DNA of 64,000 nucleotides from Amycolatopsis sp. cg9 (GTDB taxonomy: Bacteria > Actinomycetota > Actinomycetes > Mycobacteriales > Pseudonocardiaceae), in NCBI RefSeq assembly GCF_041346945.1, contig NZ_CP166850.1, positions 3,596,001 through 3,660,000 on the forward strand, given 5' to 3'. The notes beneath the pieces were generated by a model that was given only the letters and a program-made list of their open reading frames with translations, was not told the DNA's origin and made no database searches. Shown here piece by piece: positions 45,378 through 53,450 of this stretch. The translations under genes were made by a program, and so were the position numbers. Numbering within the stretch: the stretch's first letter is position 1; each line of letters starts with the position of its first letter.

Positions 45378-46530
45378 AGCGGCCGGCCGGGGTCACGTTC
45401 AGCATCATCCCCGCCAGGCCGCGCGCCCGGACCGAGAGCTTCTTCGCGACGTCGTTCAGCACCACCGACGCCGGTGCTTCCGGCTCGGACAGCACGATCG
45501 GCGTGCCCGCGTCGCCCTGGGCGACCACCCGGGGGTCCATCGGGACCTGGCCGAGCAGCGGCACCTCGGAGCCGATCGACTTCGTCAGCGAGTCGGCCAC
45601 CGTCTGGCCGCCGCCGGCGCCGAAGATCTCCAGGCGGGAGCCGTCGGCCTGCTCCAGCCACGACATGTTCTCGATGACGCCCGCCACGCGCTGGCGCGTC
45701 TGCAGCGCGATCGCCCCGGCGCGCTCGGCCACCTCGGCCGCCGCCTGCTGGGGGGTGGTGACCACCAGGATCTCCGCGTTCGGGATCAGCTGGGCCACCG
45801 AGATCGCGATGTCGCCGGTGCCCGGCGGCAGGTCCAGCAGCAGGATGTCCAGGTCGCCCCAGAACACGTCCGCCAGGAACTGCTGCAGCGCGCGGTGCAG
45901 CATCGGGCCGCGCCACACCACCGGCGTGTTGCCCGGGGTGAACATGCCGATCGAGATCACCTTCACGCCGTGGGACTGCGGCGGCATGATCATCGTGTCG
46001 ACCTTGGTCGGCTTCTCGCGCGCGCCCAGCATGCGGGGGATCGAGTGGCCGTAGATGTCGGCGTCCACGACACCCACCGAAAGGCCGCGGGCGGCCATCG
46101 ACGCCGCCAGGTTCACCGTGACCGACGACTTGCCGACGCCGCCCTTGCCCGAGGCCACGCAGTACACGCGGGTCATCGAGCCCGGCTGCGCGAACGGGAT
46201 CACCGGCTCCGCCGCGTCCCCGCGGAGGGACTTGCGCAGCTCGGAGCGCTGCTCGTCACTCATGACGTCCAGCTCGACGCGCACGTCCACGACGCCCGGG
46301 AGCTTCGCGACGGCTTCCTTCGTGTCGTTGGTCAGCGTCGCCTTCAGCGGGCAGCCCGCGACCGTCAGGTAGATCCCGACCGTCACGACGCCGTCGTCGC
46401 CGACGACCACGTCCTTGACCATCCCCAGGTCCGTGATGGGTTTCCGGATCTCCGGGTCTTGCACGCTCTTCAGCGCGCTGCGGACGTCGTCGACGCTGGG
46501 GAGCTGCTGAGTACTGGTCACCCCGTCCAT
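45376..46530 (-). CDS. mrp: Iron-sulfur cluster carrier Mrp/ApbC
   Basis: 384 aa. An N-terminal MIP18/DUF59 domain (about 10-85) is fused to the ParA-like P-loop ATPase (GKGGVGKSS at 128-136; DADIYGHS; LLLDLPPGTGD). It delivers 4Fe-4S clusters to apoproteins. ATG at 46530, with a GTG nine bases downstream as alternative. The usual C-terminal CxxC pair is not visible in the translation, as in some actinobacterial Mrp proteins. Corresponds to Rv1229c. Confidence 0.93.
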   Translation of the reverse strand: MDGVTSTQQLPSVDDVRSALKSVQDPEIRKPITDLGMVKDVVVGDDGVVTVGIYLTVAGCPLKATLTNDTKEAVAKLPGVVDVRVELDVMSDEQRSELRKSLRGDAAEPVIPFAQPGSMTRVYCVASGKGGVGKSSVTVNLAASMAARGLSVGVVDADIYGHSIPRMLGAREKPTKVDTMIMPPQSHGVKVISIGMFTPGNTPVVWRGPMLHRALQQFLADVFWGDLDILLLDLPPGTGDIAISVAQLIPNAEILVVTTPQQAAAEVAERAGAIALQTRQRVAGVIENMSWLEQADGSRLEIFGAGGGQTVADSLTKSIGSEVPLLGQVPMDPRVVAQGDAGTPIVLSEPEAPASVVLNDVAKKLSVRARGLAGMMLNVTPAGR

Positions 46531-46531
46531 G

Positions 46532-47041
46532 TTACGAGCCGGTAGGACTCCGGTCCGCCTTGGCCTTCCGCGGCTTCACCGCGAGGTCCTCCCGGAGCCG
46601 GTCCAGTTCGCTGCGCAGGTAGTCCCGGGTGGCCACCTCGCCGACCGCCAGCCGCAGCGCCGCCAGCTCCCTGGCCAGGTATTCGGTGTCGGCTTTCGTC
46701 TGCAGGGCCCGGTTCCGGTCCTCCTCCAGGGAGACGCGGTCGCGGTCGTCCTGGCGGTTCTGCGCGAGCAGGATCAACGGCGCCGCGTACGCCGCCTGCG
46801 TCGAAAAGGCCAGGTTGAGCAGGATGAACGGGTACGGGTCCCACTGCAGCGAGACCGCGGCCAGGTTCAGCACGATCCAGACGATCACGATCATCGTCTG
46901 CCAGAACAGGTACTTCCCGGTGCCGAGGAACCGCGCCAGCCGCTCGGACAGCCGGCCGAAGGTGTCCGGGTCGATGTTCAGCCTGAACCGGTTCTGGCCG
47001 CGGGGCTGGTCGAGCCGCCGTCCCGGCGTCAGCTCAGGCAC
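46532..47041 (-). CDS. DUF1003 membrane protein
   Basis: 169 aa. Two membrane helices (about 48-92: FWQTMIVIVWIVLNLAAVSL and PFILLNLAFSTQAAYAAPLI) and a charged coiled-coil tail (DRDRVSLEEDRNRALQTKAD onward) form the DUF1003 plan. GTG at 47041, overlapping the upstream CBS/MgtE-N gene by 8 bp. The function is unknown; coupling to a magnesium-sensor-like protein is suggestive. Confidence 0.9.
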   Translation of the reverse strand: MPELTPGRRLDQPRGQNRFRLNIDPDTFGRLSERLARFLGTGKYLFWQTMIVIVWIVLNLAAVSLQWDPYPFILLNLAFSTQAAYAAPLILLAQNRQDDRDRVSLEEDRNRALQTKADTEYLARELAALRLAVGEVATRDYLRSELDRLREDLAVKPRKAKADRSPTGS

Positions 47042-48311
47042 GGTGTTCCTCCATGGAGTCGTGCAGCCCGGTCTCGCGCCAGTCCTCGGGCAGCAGGTGG
47101 TCGAGGACGTCGTCGACGGTCACCGCGCCGATCAGGTGGTCCTCGGTGTCGATGACCGGCCCGCAGGTCAGGTTGTAGGCCGCGAAGTACCGCGTGACCT
47201 CGGCCAGCGAGGCGCCCGGTTTCAGCGGTGGCAGCCCGGTGTCGACGGCGCTGGCCACGAGCTCCGCCGGCGGTTCGCGCAGGAGCCGCTGGAAGTGGAC
47301 GACGCCGACGTAGCGCCCGGTCGGCGTCGCGGTCGGCGGGCGGCAGACGAACACCATGCTGGCCAGCGCCGGGGGCAGCTCGGGGTTGCGGATGTGGGCG
47401 AGCGCCTCGGCGATCGTCGTGTCCGGGGTGAGCACCACCGGCTCCGGCGTCATCAGACCGCCCGCGGTGTCCGACGAGTACTCCAGCAGCCGCTTGACCG
47501 GCGCGGACTCCTCGGGCTCCATCAGCTCGAGCAGCCGGCTCTGGTCGGCCGGGGCGAGCTCGGCCAGCAGGTCGGCCGCGTCGTCGGGGTTCATCGCCTC
47601 CAGGACGTCGGCGGCGCGCTCCTCGGCCAGGTACGCCAGCAGCTCCTTCTGGTCGTCGTCCGGCAGCTCTTCGATGACGTCGGCGAGGCGCTCGTCGTCC
47701 ATCGCGTCGGCGACCTCGTGGCGGCGCTTGAGCGGCAGGTCGCGCACGGTCGCGGCGATGTCGGCCGGGCGCATGGTGTCGAACAGCATGAGCAGCTGGC
47801 CGGCGCCCTGGGGCTGCGCGCCGAGGTCGGCCAGGCCCAGCCCGGAGACCTCCGACCACGGCAGCACCTGCATCGCCGCGCGGCGGCGGCCCAGCCCGCC
47901 CCGCCGCTCCCGGATGGCCAGCTTGGCCAGCACCCAGTCGCGCGTGCGGGTCGGCTCCATCCCGGCGTCGACGACGGTGATGCGGGTGCCGGACGCGGTG
48001 AGCGCGGCGTGCGCGTCGAGCAGCTGGCCGAGCACCAGGACCTCGTTGGGCCGCTGGACGAACTGGCGCATGTTCACCGAGCCGGTGGCGAGCGTCACGG
48101 CGGTCGGTTCGATCCCGGTGACCCGCAGCATCGGCACGAAGACGCGCCGCCGCGTGCTCAGCTCGACGACCAGCCCGAGGATCCGCGGCGGCTGCGCGTC
48201 GAGCCGCAGCCCGGCCACCAGGTCGCGGACCCGGCCGATCGACTCGCCGTCCGGCCCGAACACGGGCAGACCGGACAGCTGAGCTGCGAAAACCCTGTTG
48301 ACCGCGGCCAT
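47034..48311 (-). CDS. PRC-barrel, MgtE N-terminal and CBS domain protein
   Basis: 425 aa. An N-terminal PRC-barrel-like repeat region (about 15-160), an MgtE intracellular helical domain (about 165-290: KRRHEVADAMDDERLADVIE, LAELAPADQSRLLELMEPEE) and a pair of CBS domains (about 290-415, MTPEPVVLTPDTTI). There is no transport domain, so it is a soluble sensor-like protein, the Rv1232c counterpart. Magnesium or nucleotide sensing is inferred from the domains. Confidence 0.92.
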   Translation of the reverse strand: MAAVNRVFAAQLSGLPVFGPDGESIGRVRDLVAGLRLDAQPPRILGLVVELSTRRRVFVPMLRVTGIEPTAVTLATGSVNMRQFVQRPNEVLVLGQLLDAHAALTASGTRITVVDAGMEPTRTRDWVLAKLAIRERRGGLGRRRAAMQVLPWSEVSGLGLADLGAQPQGAGQLLMLFDTMRPADIAATVRDLPLKRRHEVADAMDDERLADVIEELPDDDQKELLAYLAEERAADVLEAMNPDDAADLLAELAPADQSRLLELMEPEESAPVKRLLEYSSDTAGGLMTPEPVVLTPDTTIAEALAHIRNPELPPALASMVFVCRPPTATPTGRYVGVVHFQRLLREPPAELVASAVDTGLPPLKPGASLAEVTRYFAAYNLTCGPVIDTEDHLIGAVTVDDVLDHLLPEDWRETGLHDSMEEHRA

Positions 48312-48321
48312 GCCGCTGACA

Positions 48322-49230
48322 CTATCGGCTGGCTGCCCAGACAGCGATTTCCGGCACTGTGACGAACGCCGGGTCGTCGCTCTCCTCGCCGGTCTCGGCG
48401 AACTCCTCGACCAGCCAGATCCAGTTCTGCACGGCTCGCACGAGCGTCCAGGCGCGCGCCTTCGAGGCGTCCAGCTCGTGCGAGGCGACGATCAGCGCGA
48501 ACCGTTCGTCCAGTGTGGACTCGGTGAAGCGGTTCCAGAACAACGGGATGACGCCCCACTCGAGGTCGCCGGCGAGCGGTTTCGGGTCGATGACCAGCCA
48601 CGGCTCGCGCGTGCCCGCGAGGACGTTCTCGAAGTGCAGGTCCTCGTTCACCAGCAGGTCACCCGCCGACGGCCCGAGTTCGCGGCAGATCGCGACGGCG
48701 TCGTCGACCAGCCGCTTCTCGAACGGCTCGCCGAGTTCGGCCCAGCGGCGGGGGAGCTCTTCGGCGAGGATCCCGGCTTCGGTGCGCAGCCGCCGCCGCA
48801 TCGACGACGGCGCGGGGACGGCGAGGCGCCGCGCCAGCCCGCCGACGAGCGGGATCGCCTCGGTCAGCGGGAGGTCGTCCAGGGTGCGGGCCGCGTCGAG
48901 CCGTTCGAGCAGCAGGACGCCGTCGGCGGGCGCGGAGTCCAGCAGCAGCACCGCACCCCGACCGGCCCATGTGGACAGTGCGAGCGGCTCGTCGGCCGAC
49001 TCTTCGTCGCGCCAGCCGAGCTTCAGCACCACCGGCGTGCCGTCGGGAAGGCGCGCGGGCTGCGCCACGCCGACGTAGCCGTGCATCGCCTCGCCCTCGA
49101 ACGTCAGGCCCCACTCGCGCGCGTACCGGGCGGCGAGCCGGGGCAGGTCCGCCAGCCACGGGACGGCTTCCGGGCCGAGCACCCGGGGCGCGCGGGCGGC
49201 GAACAGGGGAGGCACGCGAAGGTCGGTCAC
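48322..49230 (-). CDS. Aminoglycoside/hydroxyurea phosphotransferase-like kinase
   Basis: 302 aa, APH(6)/hydroxyurea phosphotransferase family: nucleotide-binding PVVLKLGWRDEE, catalytic LLVNEDLHFENVLAG and metal-binding WLVIDPKPLAGDLEWGVIP. Related enzymes inactivate streptomycin or hydroxyurea, but chromosomal members often act on unknown metabolites, so resistance should not be assumed. GTG at 49230; the ORF extends upstream without coding character. Confidence 0.88.
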   Translation of the reverse strand: MTDLRVPPLFAARAPRVLGPEAVPWLADLPRLAARYAREWGLTFEGEAMHGYVGVAQPARLPDGTPVVLKLGWRDEESADEPLALSTWAGRGAVLLLDSAPADGVLLLERLDAARTLDDLPLTEAIPLVGGLARRLAVPAPSSMRRRLRTEAGILAEELPRRWAELGEPFEKRLVDDAVAICRELGPSAGDLLVNEDLHFENVLAGTREPWLVIDPKPLAGDLEWGVIPLFWNRFTESTLDERFALIVASHELDASKARAWTLVRAVQNWIWLVEEFAETGEESDDPAFVTVPEIAVWAASR

Positions 49231-49325
49231 CACCCCAGCCTGGCAGTCCCGTCCAGCGCGTTTCGTCATGGTCGTGGCGGGCGTACGCTGGGATTTCAGG
49301 GGAAAACGCAACCCCGGGAGCAGTC

Positions 49326-50177
49326 ATGGTGGTGGAGATCCTCAGCGCCGTCGTCGTCGCGGGAGGGGCTTGGCTCGCGGCCAGCTTGCGCGTGGTGAAG
49401 CAGTACGAACGCGGGCTCGTGTTCCGGTTCGGCCGGGTGCGGGCGAAGGTCCGGGAGCCGGGGCTGGCGGTGCTGGTGCCGTTCGCGGACCGGATCCAGA
49501 AGGTCAACATGCAGATCATCACCATGCCGATCCCCGCCCAGGACGGCATCACCCGCGACAACGTCACCGTCCGGGTCGACGCGGTCGTCTACTTCAAGGT
49601 CATCGACCCGGTGGTCGCGGCGGTCAACGTGCAGGACTACCGGTCGGCGGTGGGCCAGGTCGCGCAGACGTCGCTGCGCTCGATCATCGGCAAGAGCGAC
49701 CTCGACGACCTGCTCTCCAACCGCGAACGCCTCAACGAGGGCCTGGAGCTGATGATCGACAGCCCCGCGCTGGACTGGGGCATCCACATCGACCGCGTCG
49801 AGATCAAGGACGTCGCGCTGCCGGAGGCGATGAAGCGCTCGATGTCGCGGCAGGCCGAGGCGGAGCGGGAACGGCGCGCGCGCGTCATCTCCGCCGACGG
49901 CGAGCTGCAGGCGTCGCACAAGCTCGCGCAGGCCGCGGCGACGATGGCCGACACCCCTTCGGCGCTGCAGCTGCGGCTGCTGGAGACCGTCGTGCAGGTG
50001 TCGGCGGAGAAGAACTCGACGCTGGTGCTGCCGTTCCCGGTGGAGCTGCTGCGGTTCCTGGACGCCCAGACGCCGAAGCCCGCGCCGGCCGAACCGCCGG
50101 CCGAGGCGAAGCCGGAGGTGAACGGCCACGCGACCCCGGCACCGCGCAGCCCGGGCGACGCGGTGCTGCCGGACTAG
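49326..50177 (+). CDS. SPFH/stomatin-like (slipin) membrane protein
   Basis: 283 aa. One N-terminal membrane helix (EILSAVVVAGGAWLAA), the SPFH domain (about 25-190: YERGLVFRFGRV, DNVTVRVDAVVYFKV) and a helical region with EAERERRARVISADGELQAS. No NfeD partner gene is adjacent. Likely a membrane-microdomain scaffold. ATG at 49326. The 3' end overlaps the convergent DUF4190-like gene by 4 bp. Confidence 0.92.
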   Translation: MVVEILSAVVVAGGAWLAASLRVVKQYERGLVFRFGRVRAKVREPGLAVLVPFADRIQKVNMQIITMPIPAQDGITRDNVTVRVDAVVYFKVIDPVVAAVNVQDYRSAVGQVAQTSLRSIIGKSDLDDLLSNRERLNEGLELMIDSPALDWGIHIDRVEIKDVALPEAMKRSMSRQAEAERERRARVISADGELQASHKLAQAAATMADTPSALQLRLLETVVQVSAEKNSTLVLPFPVELLRFLDAQTPKPAPAEPPAEAKPEVNGHATPAPRSPGDAVLPD

Positions 50178-50833
50178 GTCAGCTGCCCGTTCGCGCTCAG
50201 GACGATGAAGGTGGTGAAGAACCCGACCCAGAGCGCGATGACGACGTAGCCGACGATCACGGCGGCCGTGGCCAGGCCGCGGCCGCCCGCTTCGCCGCGG
50301 TTCGTCTTGCTCAGCGCGATGTGGCCCATGACCAGCCCGGCGATCGCGGTGACGCCGGAGCAGAAGCCGAGGATCGAGCAGACCAGGGCGCCGATCGCCA
50401 GCGCGTTGTCCTGCCCGCGGGCGACGGCCCCGTACGGCTGTGGGTACTGCGGCGGCGTCACGTACGACCGGTACTGCGGGTACGGCTGCTGCGGGTAGGC
50501 GGGCGGCGCGTACACCGGCTGCGGCTGGCCCGGAGCGGCGTACGGCGTGCCGGGGATGTGCGCGGCCGGCGTTTCGAACGAGCCGGGCGGCAGCGGGCCG
50601 GGCTGCTCCGCAGCGACGGCAGGCTCGGCCGCGTCCGCGGCCGGGCCGGGCTCGGTCGTCGTGCCGGTCTCGGTGGCCGGGCCGGCGACGGTGGTGTCCG
50701 CGATCGTGGCGTCGCCGGCCGGCGGGTCGTAGGACTCCGGCTCGTAGGACGCCGGTTCGGCGGCCGGCGGCGGGTCGTAGGCCACGGTCGGGTCGGCGGC
50801 CGGACGGTCCTTGTCCCCGGACGGGTCGGTCAT
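50174..50833 (-). CDS. DUF4190-like membrane protein with long Pro-rich N-terminus
   Basis: 219 aa. The disordered acidic/Pro/Tyr-rich N-terminal 140 residues (many PPAYPQQPYPQY-type segments) are followed by two membrane helices (ALAIGALVCSILGFCSGVTA; AAVIVGYVVIALWVGFFTTF), the DUF4190 plan. It is a paralogue of the next gene (50868), with the same two-helix core. Function unknown. Confidence 0.85.
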   Translation of the reverse strand: MTDPSGDKDRPAADPTVAYDPPPAAEPASYEPESYDPPAGDATIADTTVAGPATETGTTTEPGPAADAAEPAVAAEQPGPLPPGSFETPAAHIPGTPYAAPGQPQPVYAPPAYPQQPYPQYRSYVTPPQYPQPYGAVARGQDNALAIGALVCSILGFCSGVTAIAGLVMGHIALSKTNRGEAGGRGLATAAVIVGYVVIALWVGFFTTFIVLSANGQLT

Positions 50834-50867
50834 GACGGGTCCCCTCGGTGCGTGCGGGAAGCCAAGG

Positions 50868-51218
50868 CTAGCGCCAGCCGTTGAGCGCGCCGATGCCGAT
50901 GAACAGGGCGAGCAGGCCGATGTTCAGCGCGATCGAGGCGTAACCGATGATGATCCCCGCCAGCGCGAGGCCCTGCCCTTCGGCGACGCCGCGCTTGGCC
51001 TTGCCGTAGGCGATGTGGCCCATGATGATGCCCGCGATCCCCACGACGAAGCACAGGACGAGGCCGAGGATCGAGCAGACCAGCGACCCGACCGCGAGGC
51101 CCGAGCCCTCCACCGGGCGCTGCATCCCGCCCGGGTAGCCGGGGTACTGCGGGTAGCCGGGCTGCTGGTAGCCGTACTGCTGACCGTACGGGTTGTTCGG
51201 GTCCTGCGGATAAGTCAT
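50868..51218 (-). CDS. DUF4190-like membrane protein
   Basis: 116 aa. Tyr/Gln/Pro-rich N-terminus (NPYGQQYGYQQPGYPQYPGY) followed by two membrane helices (VGSLVCSILGLVLCFVVGIA and GIIIGYASIALNIGLLALFI). ATG at 51218 with GAGGGGAG upstream decides the start. The core resembles the gene at 50174, indicating a tandem duplication. Function unknown. Confidence 0.87.
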   Translation of the reverse strand: MTYPQDPNNPYGQQYGYQQPGYPQYPGYPGGMQRPVEGSGLAVGSLVCSILGLVLCFVVGIAGIIMGHIAYGKAKRGVAEGQGLALAGIIIGYASIALNIGLLALFIGIGALNGWR

Positions 51219-51349
51219 GGTGCTCCCCTCCGCGCCGCACTCTACGGCGGGAATCGTGAGCGCCCTCATAGCAGGGTCCGGCTTTTCGGGTCATACTCAC
51301 CGGTAACCCAGCGCCGGGAGCGGCGTCGTATTCCGGAAAGGGAGCCGTG

Positions 51350-52546
51350 ATGGCCCGTCTCGCCCAGACCGCCGGCCTCACCGACGTGCAGTCGGAGATC
51401 CTCGCGACCGTCCGCCAGTTCGTGGACAAGGAGGTCATCCCGCACGCCCAGGAGCTCGAGCACTCCGACACCTACCCGGCGGACATCGTCGAGGGCATGA
51501 AGGAGATGGGCCTGTTCGGGATCACGATCCCGGAGGAGTACGGCGGGCTCGGCGAGTCACTGCTGACGTACGCGCTGGTCGTCGAGGAGATCGCGCGGGG
51601 CTGGATGAGCGTGTCCGGCGTGATCAACACCCACTTCATCGTGGCGCACATGATCTCCCGCCACGGCACCGAAGCGCAGAAGCAGCACTTCCTGCCGCGC
51701 ATGGCGACCGGCGAGGTCCGCGGCTCGTTCTCGATGTCGGAGCCGGACCTCGGCTCGGACGTCGCCGCGATCAAGACCAAGGCGAAGAAGACCGGCGACG
51801 GTTACGTCATCGACGGCTCGAAGATGTGGCTGACCAACGGCGGCTCGTCGAACCTGATCGCGCTGCTCGTCAAGACCGACGAAGGGGCCGAGAAGGCCCA
51901 CCAGAACCTGACCACGTTCCTGGTCGAGAAGCCGGAGGGCTTCGGCGAGGTGGCGCCCGGCCTGACCATCCCCGGCAAGATCGACAAGATGGGCTACAAG
52001 GGCGTCGACACGACCGAAGCGGTCTTCGACGGCTTCGGGATCGGTGCGGACATGGTCCTCGGCGAGGCGCCGGGCAAGGGCTTCGCGTACATGATGGACG
52101 GTGTCGAGGTCGGCCGCGTGAACGTCGCGGCGCGGGCGTGCGGCATCGCGATCCGCGCGTTCGAGCTCGCGGTGGAGTACGCCCAGCAGCGCAAGACGTT
52201 CGGCAAGGCGATCGCCGAGCACCAGGCCGTGGCGTTCAAGCTGGCCGAGATGGCGACGAAGGTCGAGGCCGCCCACCTGATGATGGTGAACGCGGCGCGC
52301 CTGAAGGATTCGGGCGAGCGCAACGACGTCGAGGCCGGGATGGCGAAGCTGATCGCTTCGGAGTACTGCGCGGAGGTCACGCAGGACGCGTTCCGCATCC
52401 ACGGCGGGTACGGGTACTCGAAGGAGTACGAGATCGAGCGCCTGATGCGCGAGGCGCCGTTCCTGCTGATCGGCGAGGGGACGAGCGAGATCCAGAAGAC
52501 CATCATCAGCCGCGGCCTGCTGCGGGAGTACAAGTCCCGCTCCTGA
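51350..52546 (+). CDS. Acyl-CoA dehydrogenase
   Basis: 398-aa FAD-dependent acyl-CoA dehydrogenase: FSMSEPDLGSDVAAIKTKAK (FAD-contact motif), YVIDGSKMWLTNGG, RKTFGKAIAEHQAVAFKLAE, and the C-terminal FRIHGGYGYSKEYEIERLMR with IGEGTSEIQ. Glu in the last motif is a plausible catalytic base for short/branched-chain substrates. It introduces the alpha-beta double bond in acyl-CoA. ATG at 51350 after AAGGGAG. A CACTTT-type hairpin follows the stop. Confidence 0.93.
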   Translation: MARLAQTAGLTDVQSEILATVRQFVDKEVIPHAQELEHSDTYPADIVEGMKEMGLFGITIPEEYGGLGESLLTYALVVEEIARGWMSVSGVINTHFIVAHMISRHGTEAQKQHFLPRMATGEVRGSFSMSEPDLGSDVAAIKTKAKKTGDGYVIDGSKMWLTNGGSSNLIALLVKTDEGAEKAHQNLTTFLVEKPEGFGEVAPGLTIPGKIDKMGYKGVDTTEAVFDGFGIGADMVLGEAPGKGFAYMMDGVEVGRVNVAARACGIAIRAFELAVEYAQQRKTFGKAIAEHQAVAFKLAEMATKVEAAHLMMVNAARLKDSGERNDVEAGMAKLIASEYCAEVTQDAFRIHGGYGYSKEYEIERLMREAPFLLIGEGTSEIQKTIISRGLLREYKSRS

Positions 52547-52552
52547 GGCCGC

Positions 52553-52571
52553 CACTTTCCCAGGGAAAGTG
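52553..52571. terminator. Hairpin CACTTTCCC-A-GGGAAAGTG
   Basis: A perfect 9-1-9 inverted repeat starting seven bases after the acyl-CoA dehydrogenase stop. The outer seven bases of each arm (CACTTTC/GAAAGTG) are the same as those of the palindrome at 3154, 3187 and 13972. Confidence 0.75.
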
Positions 52572-52679
52572 CGAAACGACTTGTCGACATGGGAAGTGTC
52601 CGGCCTTTCGGGGTAAGCGGCTCGCACGGTCCGGGCGTTCTTGACAAGATGGACGCCCGAGACCACGAGTGCGCAGGTG

Positions 52680-53195
52680 ATGATGGTGAGTAGTCCCTTC
52701 GGCGGGAACCGGGCGCCCGGCAACCTGCCACGGCTGCCGACCCCGCCGACCGGCTGGCCGATCGGGTCGTACGCGACCTACGGCGAGGCGCAGCAGGCCG
52801 TCGACTTCCTCGCGGACAGCGAGTTCTCCGTCTCCGACGTCACCATCGTCGGCGTCGACCTGATGCTCGTCGAACGCGTCATCGGGAAGCTGTCCTGGGG
52901 GCGCGTGCTCGGCACCGGCGCGGTGTCCGGCGCCTGGTTCGGCCTGTTCGCCGGGCTGCTGCTCGGGCTGTTCGTCAACCAGGGGTTCGCGCTGCAGCTG
53001 CTCACCGGGCTGGTGCTCGGCGTGCTGTCCGGGCTGATGTTCGCCGCCATCGGGTACAGCATGTCGCGGGGGCGGCGGGACTTCTCCTCGGCGAGCCAGC
53101 TCGTCGCCGGCCGGTACGACGTGCTGTGCCAGCCGCGTTCCGCCGAGCAGGGGCGCGAATTGCTCGCCAAGCTCGCGCTCAAACCGAACCCCTAG
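52680..53195 (+). CDS. General stress protein-like membrane protein
   Basis: 171 aa. An N-terminal GSP17M-like alpha/beta domain (SYATYGEAQQAVDFLADSEF, VSDVTIVGVDLM) is followed by two membrane helices (GAVSGAWFGLFAGLLLGLFV and LLTGLVLGVLSGLMFAAIGY). It sits where Rv1234 lies in M. tuberculosis, just before lpqY-sugABC. The start is one of two adjacent ATGs at 52680/52683. Function unknown. Confidence 0.87.
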   Translation: MMVSSPFGGNRAPGNLPRLPTPPTGWPIGSYATYGEAQQAVDFLADSEFSVSDVTIVGVDLMLVERVIGKLSWGRVLGTGAVSGAWFGLFAGLLLGLFVNQGFALQLLTGLVLGVLSGLMFAAIGYSMSRGRRDFSSASQLVAGRYDVLCQPRSAEQGRELLAKLALKPNP

Positions 53196-53235
53196 CCGCC
53201 AACCCCTAGAACTGCGCCTCTACCAGCGAAAAATC

Positions 53236-53264
53236 ACGATTCGGCGCGCGGTGGGCTGAATCGT
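53236..53264. promoter_or_regulatory. Inverted repeat ACGATTC-N15-GAATCGT upstream of lpqY
   Basis: Two perfect 7-base arms (53236-53242, 53258-53264) in the 255-bp gap before lpqY. A possible regulator site; the protein is unknown. Confidence 0.35.
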
Positions 53265-53406
53265 TACCGATACTGCTTGCGGGGTGTGATCGCCCGGCAT
53301 AAGTTGTCCGACACCAGTCGGGCGGCCTCGCCCAACCAGCGCGGCGGCCCGAGCACTAGCACGTCGGGGTGCTGGCGCGGTTCGCCTCATCGCGTCGCGG
53401 TGCCCA

Positions 53407-53426
53407 CCGGGTACCGCGGTAACCGG
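53407..53426. promoter_or_regulatory. 20-bp near-perfect palindrome just upstream of lpqY
   Basis: CCGGGTACCGCGGTAACCGG is a palindrome in 18 of 20 positions, centred about 34 bp before the lpqY ATG. Its position and CG centre resemble LacI/GalR-type operators of sugar-uptake operons, so repression lifted by a trehalose-derived signal is a reasonable guess. Confidence 0.5.
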
Positions 53427-53450
53427 CGTGCACGCGGGTGAGGAGGCCTT

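Noticed and set aside
48322..49230. Possible aminoglycoside-resistance gene.
   Set aside because: Family similarity is broad, the context is chromosomal housekeeping genes and no mobile element is present, so resistance is not supported.
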